From positions 458,305 to 522,304 of the forward strand of contig NZ_FOHX01000004.1 of the NCBI RefSeq assembly GCF_900111685.1: 64,000 bases of DNA, given 5' to 3'. Source of the stretch: Nonomuraea wenchangensis (GTDB lineage: Bacteria; Actinomycetota; Actinomycetes; Streptosporangiales; Streptosporangiaceae). Each line of letters opens with the position of its first letter. Within the stretch, counting starts at the first letter, position 1. Positions 31,591 to 40,679 of the stretch are shown here, in pieces. The notes under the pieces are model-generated. The model made no database searches and was not told where the DNA came from. It saw only the letters and a program-made list of their open reading frames with translations. The position numbers and the translations under genes were made by a program.

Positions 31591-33273
31591 ATGGCCGGAT
31601 TCGCGCGCCCGGACGCCGCCACGTCTTCGCCGCTGTCGCGCAGGTCGGCGCTGCGCCTCGGCGGCAGCGTGGCGCTGCTGTTCGCGGCCGGCTGCGCCGC
31701 CGGGACCAAGGCGGGCGGCGAGACCCAGCCGTCGGGCGCCGCGACGGGCACGGCGTCCGGCGGGACGGGCGCGGCCGGTGGAACGCTCCGAATCGCGGTG
31801 AGCAGCTACATCAGCAGCTGGGACCAGGACTTCGTGGGCTTCGACCTCACCGCGCTGATGCTCTACAAGAACGTCTTCCCGTACCTGATCGACTACGGCG
31901 TCAAGGACGTCGGCGGCTCGCAGATCCTCGACAGCGAGAACATCACCCCCACCTTCGCCGAGTCGTTCGAGCCCGACGCCGACAACAAGGTCTGGACGCT
32001 CAAGCTGCGCAAGGGCGTCAAGTTCGCCGGCGGCAACGAGATGACCGCCGCCGACGTCAAGTGGTCCAAGGACCGCGCGTTCGCCGCCCAGGCCAACGTC
32101 GCCGGCGTCTACCGGCTGATCGGGCTCACCAAGGCCGACCAGGTCAAGGTGGTGGACGACTACACCGTGGAGTTCCACCAGGCGTTCCCGAGCGCGCTCA
32201 CCCGCCAGATCCAGGCCATCTCCCTCTACGTCTTCGACTCCGCCGAGGCCAAGAAGCACGCCACCGACGCCGACCCCTGGGCCAAGGAGTGGTTCGCCAA
32301 GAACCCGCCGACGGGCGGCTACTTCAACGTCGCCAAGGCCGTCCAGGGCCAGGAGATCGAGCTCGCCGCCAACACCGGCTACCCCGGCCCCGACCCCGCC
32401 AAGCTGGGCACGATCCGCCTCACCGTCGTCCCCGCCGCCGCCAACCAGCGCCTGCAGCTCCAGGCCGGCGACGTGGACCTCGCCCTCGGCATGAGCCGGC
32501 GCGACATCGCCGACCTCAAGAACGCCCAGGGCATCAAGGTCATCTCGGCGCCGAGCAACAACCAGGTCGCCATCCAGATGTCGGTCACCTCCGCGCCCTT
32601 CGACGACGTCAAGGTCCGCCGGGCACTGGCCTGCGCGGTGCCGTACGAGCAGATCATCGCCAACGTCTACGGCGGCGACGCCCGCCCGACGAAGAGCCTG
32701 GTGCCGCTCGACATGCCGGGCTACGCCGAGACCGGCTACCCCTACGCCTACGACCTGGACAAGGCCAAGTCCCTGCTGGCCGAGGCCGGCAAGCCGGCGA
32801 TCAGCTCCGAGCTGGTCTTCGAGGCCGACAACGGCGAGCAGCAGCAGATCGCCGTGCTCGTGCAGAGCGAGGCGAGGAAGGCCGGCATCGAGCTCAAGCT
32901 CGTCCCGCTGGACCCGGCCACGCTCGGCGAGCGCCGGTCGAAGAAGAACATCCCGCTGCAGCTCACGGCCGGGCAGCTCTGGGTCAACGACGTCGAGTAC
33001 ATGCTCGGCACCAGCTTCACCAAGGGCGCCAGCCTCAACTACTCCAACTACGTCAACGACGAGATCGAGAAGATCTTCGACAAGTCCCACACCACGGTCG
33101 AGGACGCCGACCGGCTCAAGCTGTGGGCCCGCGTGCAGGAGATCCTCGCCGAGGACGTGCCCTGGGCGGTCATCTGCCAGCCGAACTTCACCCTCCCTGT
33201 ACGGGAGAAGGTCGCCGGCTGGGTGCAGCCCATGGACGGGCTGGCCCGCCTGCGCTACCTGGGCGGGGTCTGA
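31591..33273 (+). CDS. ABC transporter substrate-binding lipoprotein, family 5 (peptide type)
   Basis: 560 residues, SBP_bac_5. The N-terminus SRRSALRLGGSVALLFAAGC has a twin-Arg motif and a lipobox (AAGC), so it is probably a Tat-exported lipoprotein. The fold-defining block TWxLxLRxGVKF appears as VWTLKLRKGVKFAGG. GGAGG precedes ATG 31591. It is the first gene of a 12-gene operon ending in hydantoinase-type enzymes, so the ligand may be a cyclic amide, dipeptide-like or similar compound rather than a plain peptide. Confidence 0.92.
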   Translation: MAGFARPDAATSSPLSRRSALRLGGSVALLFAAGCAAGTKAGGETQPSGAATGTASGGTGAAGGTLRIAVSSYISSWDQDFVGFDLTALMLYKNVFPYLIDYGVKDVGGSQILDSENITPTFAESFEPDADNKVWTLKLRKGVKFAGGNEMTAADVKWSKDRAFAAQANVAGVYRLIGLTKADQVKVVDDYTVEFHQAFPSALTRQIQAISLYVFDSAEAKKHATDADPWAKEWFAKNPPTGGYFNVAKAVQGQEIELAANTGYPGPDPAKLGTIRLTVVPAAANQRLQLQAGDVDLALGMSRRDIADLKNAQGIKVISAPSNNQVAIQMSVTSAPFDDVKVRRALACAVPYEQIIANVYGGDARPTKSLVPLDMPGYAETGYPYAYDLDKAKSLLAEAGKPAISSELVFEADNGEQQQIAVLVQSEARKAGIELKLVPLDPATLGERRSKKNIPLQLTAGQLWVNDVEYMLGTSFTKGASLNYSNYVNDEIEKIFDKSHTTVEDADRLKLWARVQEILAEDVPWAVICQPNFTLPVREKVAGWVQPMDGLARLRYLGGV

Positions 33274-33276
33274 CCC

Positions 33277-34287
33277 GTGCGGATCGCCCGGTTCGCCGCC
33301 CGGCGCCTGCTCCAGGCGGTGCCCGTGCTGCTCGGCGTCATCGTGGTGACGTTCGTGCTGGTCCGCGTGCTGCCCGGCGATCCGATCCGGACCATCCTCG
33401 GCCCCAACGCGACCGAGGCCGACGCGGCGGCGGCCCGCGCCCGCTACGGGCTGGACCAGCCGCTGTGGCGGCAGTTCCTCGACTACGTGGGCGGCCTGTT
33501 CAGCGGCGACCTCGGCACCTCCATCCAGAGCGGCGCGTCCGTGGCGAGCGAGATGGCGGTCCGGGTCGGGCCGACGATGGAGCTCGTCGTGCTCGCCGTG
33601 GTGATCGCGACGCTGCTCGCCACCGTGCTCGGCATCTGGTCGGCGCGGCGGGCCGGCCGGGCCGGTGACCACACGCTGCGGGTGCTCGCCCTGGTGGGCA
33701 ACTCGCTGCCGGAGTTCTGGCTCGGCCTGGTGCTGATCCTGCTGGCCTACAGCGTCCTCGGCTGGGTGCCCGCGCCGAGCGGCCGGGTCGATCCGGACAC
33801 CGACCTGACGCTGATCACCGGGGCGGACCTGCTGGACGCGGCGCTCACCGGCAACGGCCCCGCGTTCGCCTCGGCCGCCGGGCACCTCGTGCTGCCGGTG
33901 CTGACCATGGTCGTCGTCATCGTCGCGCCGCTGCTGCGCAGCGTGCGGGCCTCGGCGCTGGAGGTGCTGGGGTCGGAGGCGTACCAGGCGGCGGCCGCGC
34001 ACGGCCTGTCCGAGCGGACGCTGCTGCGCGGCTACCTCACCCGGGCCGCGCTGGTGCGGCTGCCCGCGCTGGCGGCGCTCGTGTTCGGCTTCGCGATCGG
34101 CTCGACGGTGCTGGTCGAGTACGTCTTCTCCTGGCAGGGCTTCGGGCAGTGGGCGCTGCGCGGCCTGCTGTACCGGGACTACCCGGTGGTGCAGGCGTCC
34201 GTCGTGGTGATCGCGCTCTGCTACACGCTGATCTTCCTGATCGCCGACGTGGTGCACGCCGTGCTCGATCCGAGAGTGAGGATCTGA
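33277..34287 (+). CDS. ABC transporter permease, DppB type
   Basis: 336 residues, six membrane helices. The N-terminus (RLLQAVPVLLGVIVVTFVLV) and the LPGDPIR segment are typical of DppB/OppB. The EAA loop lies near EVLGSEAYQAAAAHGLSERT. GTG 33277 is 3 bases after the binding-protein stop; its own stop overlaps the next start as TGATG. Confidence 0.93.
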   Translation: MRIARFAARRLLQAVPVLLGVIVVTFVLVRVLPGDPIRTILGPNATEADAAAARARYGLDQPLWRQFLDYVGGLFSGDLGTSIQSGASVASEMAVRVGPTMELVVLAVVIATLLATVLGIWSARRAGRAGDHTLRVLALVGNSLPEFWLGLVLILLAYSVLGWVPAPSGRVDPDTDLTLITGADLLDAALTGNGPAFASAAGHLVLPVLTMVVVIVAPLLRSVRASALEVLGSEAYQAAAAHGLSERTLLRGYLTRAALVRLPALAALVFGFAIGSTVLVEYVFSWQGFGQWALRGLLYRDYPVVQASVVVIALCYTLIFLIADVVHAVLDPRVRI

Positions 34288-35150
34288 TGGCCGACCTGAC
34301 CACCGCGGCCGACGCCGGCCCGCCGCGCGCCGCCGCGGACCGCCGCTTCGCGACCACGCTGATCAGGGCGGGATCGGCGCTGCTCGGCCTGGTCGCGTTC
34401 GCCGTGCTGGTCGGCCCGCTGCTGGTCCGCTGGGGCCCCGAGGAGATCGACCCGGCGGCCTCGCTGGCTCCGCCCGGCGGGGCGCACCCGCTGGGCACGG
34501 ACGTCAACGGCATGGACATCCTCAGCCGGGTCCTGCACGCGGGCCGCCTCGACCTGGGCGTGGCGATCGCCTCCGTGGCGCTCGCCGTGGTGCTCGGCAC
34601 CGCGCTCGGGCTGCTCGCCGGCTACCGCGGCGGACGGGTGGACGACGTGCTCATGCGCGTCCTGGACGTCTTCCAGGCGTTCCCCGCGTTCATCCTGGCG
34701 CTCGCGGTCGCGGCCCTGCTCGGCGGCGGCGCGGGCAACCTGGTCCTGGTGGTCGCCCTGGTCAACGCCCCCGCCTACGCCCGCCTCGTACGGGCCGAGG
34801 TGCGCACGGTGCGCGAGCTGCCGTTCGTGGAGGCGTCGCGGACCGCGGGCGCGTCCGGGCTCGGCACCCTGTGGCGGCACGTGCTGCCCAACAGTCTCAC
34901 CCCGGTCCGCGTCATCGCGCCGCTGAACTGCGGCTGGGCCATGCTGACCCTCGCCGGGCTGTCCTTCCTCGGCCTCGGCGTCACCGTGCCCGCCGCCGAG
35001 TGGGGCGCCATGATCAGTCTCGGCACGGGGGACGTGGTCGCCGGGCGCTGGTGGACCTCGGTGCCGCCCGGCCTGTTCCTGCTGGTCAGCGTGCTCGGGT
35101 TCAGCCTGCTCGGCGAGGGGCTGCAGGAACGGGCGGGGGTCGTACGGTGA
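34287..35150 (+). CDS. ABC transporter permease, DppC type
   Basis: 287 residues. HPLGTDVNGMDILSRVLHAG and the EAA loop PFVEASRTAGASGLGTLWRH are DppC/OppC hallmarks. It pairs with the DppB-type protein in the membrane. Its stop overlaps the ATPase GTG start (GTGA at 35147). Confidence 0.93.
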   Translation: MADLTTAADAGPPRAAADRRFATTLIRAGSALLGLVAFAVLVGPLLVRWGPEEIDPAASLAPPGGAHPLGTDVNGMDILSRVLHAGRLDLGVAIASVALAVVLGTALGLLAGYRGGRVDDVLMRVLDVFQAFPAFILALAVAALLGGGAGNLVLVVALVNAPAYARLVRAEVRTVRELPFVEASRTAGASGLGTLWRHVLPNSLTPVRVIAPLNCGWAMLTLAGLSFLGLGVTVPAAEWGAMISLGTGDVVAGRWWTSVPPGLFLLVSVLGFSLLGEGLQERAGVVR

Positions 35151-36925
35151 GCCTGCTCGACATCAGGGACCTGCGGGTCACCATCGGCGACGTCCAGGCG
35201 CTCAAGGGCGTGGACCTCACGGTCGGCCGCGGCGAGGTCGTCGGCCTGGTGGGGGAGAGCGGCGGCGGCAAGAGCATGATCGCCCGCTCGATCGTCGGCC
35301 TCCTGCCCGGCGCGGCCCGCGCCACCGGCGAGGTCCTGTTCGACGGCGCGGACGTGCTGACGATGGACGCCGCCGCGCTCGCGGCGCACCGCGGCGGCGG
35401 CGCGGCGATCTGCTTCCAGAACCCGCGCGGCGCGCTCAGCCCGACCCGCTCCATCGGCCGCCAGCTCACCGACCGCCTGACCACACACCAGGGCGTGGCC
35501 GCCGCCGAGGCCCGTACGGCGGCGGTCGCCCTGTTCGAGAGCGTCGGCATCCGGTCGGCGGCCCGGCGCTTCGACCACTACCCGCACGAGCTGTCCGGCG
35601 GCCAGGCCCAGCGCGTCATGATCTCCCTCGCCACCGGCTGCGCCCCCGGCCTGCTCATCGCCGACGAGCCCACGACCGGCCTGGACGTCACCCTCACCCG
35701 CGAGATCCTGCGGCGCTTCCGCGAGGCGGCCGACGAGGAGGGCAGGGGCGTGCTGCTGATCTCCCACGACCTCGCCTCCATCGCCCGCGTCTGCGACCGC
35801 CTGGTGGTGCTGAACGCGGGCGCGGTCGTCGAGCACGGCCCGGCCGCCGACGTCCTGGCCGCCCCCGCCGATCCCTACACGCGCGCGCTGCTGGCCGCCG
35901 TCCCCGACGTCACCAGACCGGTCGCCCGCACTGCCGCCACCCCCGGGGGCGAGGTGGTGCGGATCGAGGACGCCCACGTCGTGTACGGCAGCCGCTTCGG
36001 CTCCGGCGGCCACCACGCGCTGCGCGGCGTCAGCCTGACCGTGCGCGCCGGGGAGACGGTCGGCGTCGTCGGCGAGAGCGGCAGCGGCAAGAGCACCCTG
36101 GCCCGCCTCATGCTCGGCCTGATCACCCCGTCGCGCGGCACGGTCACCCTGGCCGGGCGCGAGCCGTCCCGCCTGCGCGGCCGGGAGCTGCGCGACCTGC
36201 GACGGCGGGCCCAGCTCGTCTTCCAGGACCCGATCGGCTCGCTCAGCCCGCGCCGCACCGTCGCCGACGCCGTGGCCGAGCCGCTGCGCGCCGCCGGGGT
36301 CAAGGCGCCCGAACGGGCCCGCCGGGTCACGGCGGCGCTGGAACGCATGGGCCTCGACGGCACGTACGCGACCCGGCGCCCGCACGAGCTGTCCGGCGGC
36401 CAGGCGCAGCGCGTCGGCATCGCGCGGGCGCTGGCCGGCGAGCCCGACCTCGTCGTCTTCGACGAGCCCACCTCCGCCCTCGACGTGACCGTGCAGGCGC
36501 AGATACTCAAGGTGATCGGCGAGGTGACGGCCGAGCGGGGCCGCGGCTCGGTGTTCATCTCGCACGACCTCGCCACCGTACGCGGCGTCTGCGACCGGGT
36601 CGTGGTGCTCTACCTGGGGCGGATCGTCGAGGAAGGGCCGGTCGAGGAGGTCTTCGCGCGGCCCCGGCATCCGTACACGAAGGCGCTGCTCGCCGCCGCC
36701 CCCACCCTCGCCGGGCGGGCGGACGGCGCGGGCGTGAGCCTGACCAAGGACCCCGAGGAGGCCGTCCCCGGCGCGGGGTGCGCGCTCGCGCCGCGCTGCC
36801 CGTACGCGGAGGACGCCTGCCGCGCCGAGGAGCAGGAGCTGCGGACCCTCGGCCCGGTCCGCGTCGCCTGCCGCCGCGCCCACGAGCTCCCGGACCCGCC
36901 GGACCGAGAAGGACCAGAGAGGTGA
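35147..36925 (+). CDS. Fused double ATPase of the peptide-type ABC importer (DppD-DppF fusion)
   Basis: 592 residues carrying two complete nucleotide-binding domains. The first has Walker A GESGGGKS and signature LSGGQAQR; the second has Walker A GESGSGKS, signature LSGGQAQR and Walker B LVVFDEPTS. The ending RCPYAEDAC is the Cys-containing oligopeptide-ABC C-terminal motif. It powers the importer encoded upstream. GTG start overlapping the permease stop; it overlaps the HyuA start in turn. Confidence 0.94.
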   Translation: MSLLDIRDLRVTIGDVQALKGVDLTVGRGEVVGLVGESGGGKSMIARSIVGLLPGAARATGEVLFDGADVLTMDAAALAAHRGGGAAICFQNPRGALSPTRSIGRQLTDRLTTHQGVAAAEARTAAVALFESVGIRSAARRFDHYPHELSGGQAQRVMISLATGCAPGLLIADEPTTGLDVTLTREILRRFREAADEEGRGVLLISHDLASIARVCDRLVVLNAGAVVEHGPAADVLAAPADPYTRALLAAVPDVTRPVARTAATPGGEVVRIEDAHVVYGSRFGSGGHHALRGVSLTVRAGETVGVVGESGSGKSTLARLMLGLITPSRGTVTLAGREPSRLRGRELRDLRRRAQLVFQDPIGSLSPRRTVADAVAEPLRAAGVKAPERARRVTAALERMGLDGTYATRRPHELSGGQAQRVGIARALAGEPDLVVFDEPTSALDVTVQAQILKVIGEVTAERGRGSVFISHDLATVRGVCDRVVVLYLGRIVEEGPVEEVFARPRHPYTKALLAAAPTLAGRADGAGVSLTKDPEEAVPGAGCALAPRCPYAEDACRAEEQELRTLGPVRVACRRAHELPDPPDREGPER

Positions 36926-38985
36926 CGCATCCCATGCCCGCGATCAGGCTGGCCGTCGACATCGGCGGCACCTTCGTCGACGCCATGGAGCTGGACACGC
37001 GCACCCACGCGGTCCGCTTCCGCAAGTCCCCGACGACGCCCGCCCGCCCCTGGGAGGGGGTGCTCGCCGCCGTCGGCCTGCTCGGCACCGACCCGGCGGA
37101 GGTGGAGCTGTTCATCCACGGCACCACGCTCGGGCTGAACGCGGTGCTGGAGCGGCGCGGCGAGGCCACCGGCATCATCGCCAACGCGGGCTTCCGTGAC
37201 GTCTTCCTGCTGGGCCGCGGCAACGTGCCCGCCGACCACATGTACGACTTCCAGTACCAGCGCCCCGAGAGCCTGGTCCGCCGGGCCGCCACGATCGGCG
37301 TGCGCGGGCGGCTCGACTACAAGGGCCGCGTGGTGGAGGAGCTGGACCCCGACGACGTGCGGGAGGCGGCCAGGATCCTGGTGGAGGAGCAGGGGGTGCG
37401 CACGATCGCCGTCTGCTTCCTGCACTCCTACCTCAACCCGGAGCACGAGCGGCGCGCGGCCGAGCTGGTGCGGGAGGCGTACCCGGAGGTCACCGTGTCG
37501 GTGTCCACGGACATCGTGCGCGAATACCGCGAGTACGAGCGCACCAGCACCACCGTGCTCGACGCCTACATCCGCCCCATCTTCGAGCGCTACGTGGACC
37601 GCCTGGAGTCCGGCCTCGCCGAGGACGGCTTCGCCGGCCGGTTCCTCATCATGCGCTCCGGCGGCGGGTCGATGACCTCGGCCGTGGCGAAGACCTCGCC
37701 CATGCACACCGTGCTGTCCGGCCCGGCCGGGGGGATCGCCGGGGCCGCGTACGTGGCCGCCGCGCTCGGCCGCGACAACCTGCTGACCTTCGACATCGGC
37801 GGCACCTCGCTCGACACCTGCGTGATCGAGCGGGGTCAGGCCGTGGCCGCGTACGAGGCCAAGCTGGAGCAGTTCCCGCTGCTCATCCCCGCCTACGACA
37901 TCCGCACCATCGGCGCGGGCGGCGGCTCCATTGCCTACCTGGACCGGGGCCTGCTCAAGGTCGGCCCGCAGAGCGCGGGCGCCGTCCCCGGCCCGGTCTG
38001 CTACGGCCGGGGCGGCGACCGGCCGACGGTCACCGACGCCGCCGTCACCCTCGGCTACGTCGACCCCGACCGGTTCCTCGGCGGCGACATGCGCCTGCAC
38101 GACGAGGCGGCCAGGGACGCGCTGCGCGAGCAGATCGCCGAGCCGCTCGGCCTCGCCGTCGAGGCGGCCGCGGCGGGCGTCTTCGACGTGCTGCTGGCCA
38201 AGACGGTCGGCGCGGTGCGGCAGATCACGGTCGAGCGGGGCCACGACCCGCGGGTGTTCTCGCTGCTGGCGTTCGGCGGCGCGGGGCCGCTGCTGGCTCC
38301 GCTGCTCGCCCGCGAGATGGGCATCCCCGAGGTGATCGTGCCGTTCGCGCCGTCGGGGTTCTCCGCGTGGGGCATGCTGACGGCCGACATCGTGGACGAC
38401 GTGTCGCGTACGGTCATGACGACGCTGGACGACGCCGACCTGGACGCGCTGGAGGCGGTGTTCGCCGAGGCGGAGTCGGCCGCGGCGGCCTCGCTGGCCG
38501 CGCAGGCGATCCCCGCCGGGCAGGCCGTGCTCGAACGCGCCATGGAGGTGCGCTACCTCGGCCAGGAGCACTCGCTGACCGTGCCCGTCGGGCGCGACCT
38601 GCGGCCGGACGCGGTGCGGGCCGCGTTCGAGGAGCTGCACCACGCGCGCTACGGGCACGTCATGGACAACCGGCTGCAGATCCTCAACCTGCGGGTGCGC
38701 GGCATCGGCCGGATCGACAAGCCGGAGCTGCCCGCGTACGAGCCGGGCGACGGCGACCCGGCGCGGGCCCGCGTCGGATCGCGCGACGCCTTCGACTTCG
38801 GCGCCCGCGAGGTGACGGCCTTCGCCGTGTACGACCGGGCCAAGCTGGAGCCCGGCGACACCCTGGACGGCCCCGCCCTGATCGACGAGGGCACCTCCAC
38901 CACGGTCGTGCACTCCGGGCAGCGGGTCCAGGTGAACCCCTTCGGCCACCTGCTGGTCACCCTCACCCCGGAGGTGCGCTCATGA
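36922..38985 (+). CDS. Hydantoinase/oxoprolinase subunit A (HyuA)
   Basis: 687 residues. The ASKHA-fold ATP sites are clear: RLAVDIGGTFVDAM at the N-terminus and LLTFDIGGTSLDTC mid-protein, with GAGGGSIA. HyuA-type subunits activate a cyclic amide or carbonyl by ATP phosphorylation, as in N-methylhydantoinase, caprolactamase and acetophenone carboxylase. GTG 36922 overlaps the previous stop (GTGA) and has AGGA 8 bases upstream; ATG 36934 is an alternative. Two HyuB genes follow. Confidence 0.92.
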   Translation: MTHPMPAIRLAVDIGGTFVDAMELDTRTHAVRFRKSPTTPARPWEGVLAAVGLLGTDPAEVELFIHGTTLGLNAVLERRGEATGIIANAGFRDVFLLGRGNVPADHMYDFQYQRPESLVRRAATIGVRGRLDYKGRVVEELDPDDVREAARILVEEQGVRTIAVCFLHSYLNPEHERRAAELVREAYPEVTVSVSTDIVREYREYERTSTTVLDAYIRPIFERYVDRLESGLAEDGFAGRFLIMRSGGGSMTSAVAKTSPMHTVLSGPAGGIAGAAYVAAALGRDNLLTFDIGGTSLDTCVIERGQAVAAYEAKLEQFPLLIPAYDIRTIGAGGGSIAYLDRGLLKVGPQSAGAVPGPVCYGRGGDRPTVTDAAVTLGYVDPDRFLGGDMRLHDEAARDALREQIAEPLGLAVEAAAAGVFDVLLAKTVGAVRQITVERGHDPRVFSLLAFGGAGPLLAPLLAREMGIPEVIVPFAPSGFSAWGMLTADIVDDVSRTVMTTLDDADLDALEAVFAEAESAAAASLAAQAIPAGQAVLERAMEVRYLGQEHSLTVPVGRDLRPDAVRAAFEELHHARYGHVMDNRLQILNLRVRGIGRIDKPELPAYEPGDGDPARARVGSRDAFDFGAREVTAFAVYDRAKLEPGDTLDGPALIDEGTSTTVVHSGQRVQVNPFGHLLVTLTPEVRS

Positions 38986-40679
38986 GCGAGGCGAACGTGC
39001 GGCTGGACGGCGCGACGGCCGAGGTGGTGCGCAGCTACCTGCTGGCGGCGGCCGAGGAGATGCGCGCGACCCTGATCCGCACCTCGTTCAACCCGGTCAT
39101 CTACGAGGTGCACGACTTCGGCCTGTCGATGTACGACGCCGACCTGCGGCTGATCGCCGAGGCGACCGGGCTGACGTTCTTCCTCGGCGCGAACGACTTC
39201 TCCCTCGCCAAGGGCGTCGAGTACGTGGGCAGGGAGAACCTGCACCGCGGCGACGTGGTGCTGCTGAACTACCCGTACTGGAACGCGGCCCACGCCTACG
39301 ACGCGACGCTGTTCGCGCCGGTGTTCCAGCCGGACCCGGCGGACGCGGCGGCCGACGGCACGCTGGTCGGTTTCCTGTGCGTACGGGCCCATTGGATGGA
39401 CCTGGGGGCCAAGGATCCCGGCTACGTGCTGGACTCGACGGACATGCACCAGGAAGGGCTGATCTTCCCGGGCACGAAGGTGTTCTCCCGTGGCGAGCCC
39501 GCCCGTGACATCCACGAGCTGATCCGCTTCAACTCCCGCATGCCGGACCTGGTCATCGGCGACCTGAACGCCCAGGTCGCCGCCCTGCGCACCGGCGAGC
39601 GCCGGCTGCTGGAGATCATCGACAAGTTCGGCCGGCCCACCGTGGACGCCGCCGTGCAGCGCATGATCGAGGACGGCGAGGCCCGCACCCGCGCCGCGCT
39701 CGCCGCGCTGCCGCACGGCACCTGGACCGCCGAGGACTGGGTGGACGACGACGGCATCACCGAGGACCCGGTGAAGATGCGGGTCACCGTCACGGTCACG
39801 GACGACCGCTTCACCGTGGACTTCGCCGGCTCCGCGCAGGCCACCCCCGGCCCGATCAACATGCCCTTCGGCGCCACCGTCGCACTCTGCAAGGTCATAC
39901 TCAAGTCGCTGACCTCGCCCGACGAGCCGTCCAACCACGGCACGACGGTCCCGCTGGAGGTGCTGGCCGAGCCCGGCACACTGTTCCACGCCGTCTACCC
40001 GCAGCCCACGTTCACGTTGTGGACCGGCATCGTGGCGGTGGAGCTCATCCTGAAGGCGCTGGCGCAGGGCATGCCGGACCGGCTGCCCGCCTCGTCCGGC
40101 GGCGACGTGCCCGGCTTCATGATGGTCGGCACGCACCCGGACTCCGGCCGGCTCTTCGCGGTCAGCAACAACGACCTGGTCGGCTGGGGCGCCACGCCGG
40201 AGCACGACGGCATGAACGCCGCCACCCACGTCTCCGGCAGCGCCGGGCGGAGCACCCCGATCGAGGTGCTGGAGGCGCGGACGGGGATGTTCTTCGAGCG
40301 GTTGGAGCTGCGTACGGACTCGGGCGGCGCGGGCCGCCACCGGGGCGGGGTCGGCTTGCGGCGGGACATCCGGTTCACGACGCCGGGCGAGTTCCTGTCG
40401 GTGATCAAGAAGACCAGGTCGCGGCCCTGGGCGCTGGACGGCGGCCTGGAGCCGGACCCCAACCAGGTGATCGTCTTTCCCGGCACCGACCGCGAGGCCC
40501 GGGTCAGCACCAAACGGGTCAAGGTCGAGCCCGGTGACCGGGTGACGCTGCTGACGGCGGGCGGCGGCGGGCACGGCGACCCGCGCGAACGCGACCCCGA
40601 GGCCGTACGCCGCGACGTCGCCGAGGGCTACGTCTCGCCCGAGGCGGCCCGCGACATCTACGGCGTGGACGATGCCTGA
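38982..40679 (+). CDS. Hydantoinase/oxoprolinase subunit B, first copy (HyuB)
   Basis: 565 residues, normal for the B subunit. RTSFNPVIYEVHDFGLSMYD and the block NYPYWNAAHAYDATLF are family signatures; the glycine-rich end GGGGHGDP is conserved. Together with HyuA it forms the ring-opening or carboxylating enzyme. ATG overlaps the HyuA stop. It is a tandem paralogue of the next gene: the last 404 bases are about 98 percent identical between the two while mid-gene parts differ strongly. Confidence 0.92.
   Translation: MSEANVRLDGATAEVVRSYLLAAAEEMRATLIRTSFNPVIYEVHDFGLSMYDADLRLIAEATGLTFFLGANDFSLAKGVEYVGRENLHRGDVVLLNYPYWNAAHAYDATLFAPVFQPDPADAAADGTLVGFLCVRAHWMDLGAKDPGYVLDSTDMHQEGLIFPGTKVFSRGEPARDIHELIRFNSRMPDLVIGDLNAQVAALRTGERRLLEIIDKFGRPTVDAAVQRMIEDGEARTRAALAALPHGTWTAEDWVDDDGITEDPVKMRVTVTVTDDRFTVDFAGSAQATPGPINMPFGATVALCKVILKSLTSPDEPSNHGTTVPLEVLAEPGTLFHAVYPQPTFTLWTGIVAVELILKALAQGMPDRLPASSGGDVPGFMMVGTHPDSGRLFAVSNNDLVGWGATPEHDGMNAATHVSGSAGRSTPIEVLEARTGMFFERLELRTDSGGAGRHRGGVGLRRDIRFTTPGEFLSVIKKTRSRPWALDGGLEPDPNQVIVFPGTDREARVSTKRVKVEPGDRVTLLTAGGGGHGDPRERDPEAVRRDVAEGYVSPEAARDIYGVDDA
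40261..40664 (+). repeat. Near-identical 404-base direct repeat, copy 1 (3' end of first hyuB)
   Basis: Aligned by eye with 41921-42324 at an offset of 1660 bases, with 7 mismatches. A sign of recent duplication or gene conversion. Confidence 0.9.

Noticed and set aside
29878..34257. A 1459-codon minus-strand open frame antisense to the PLC, binding-protein and permease genes
   Set aside because: It is a GC-skew shadow: the plus-strand frames encode clear ABC transporter and PI-PLC families with ribosome-binding sites, while this frame has low-complexity Arg/Gly/Val composition and no family features.
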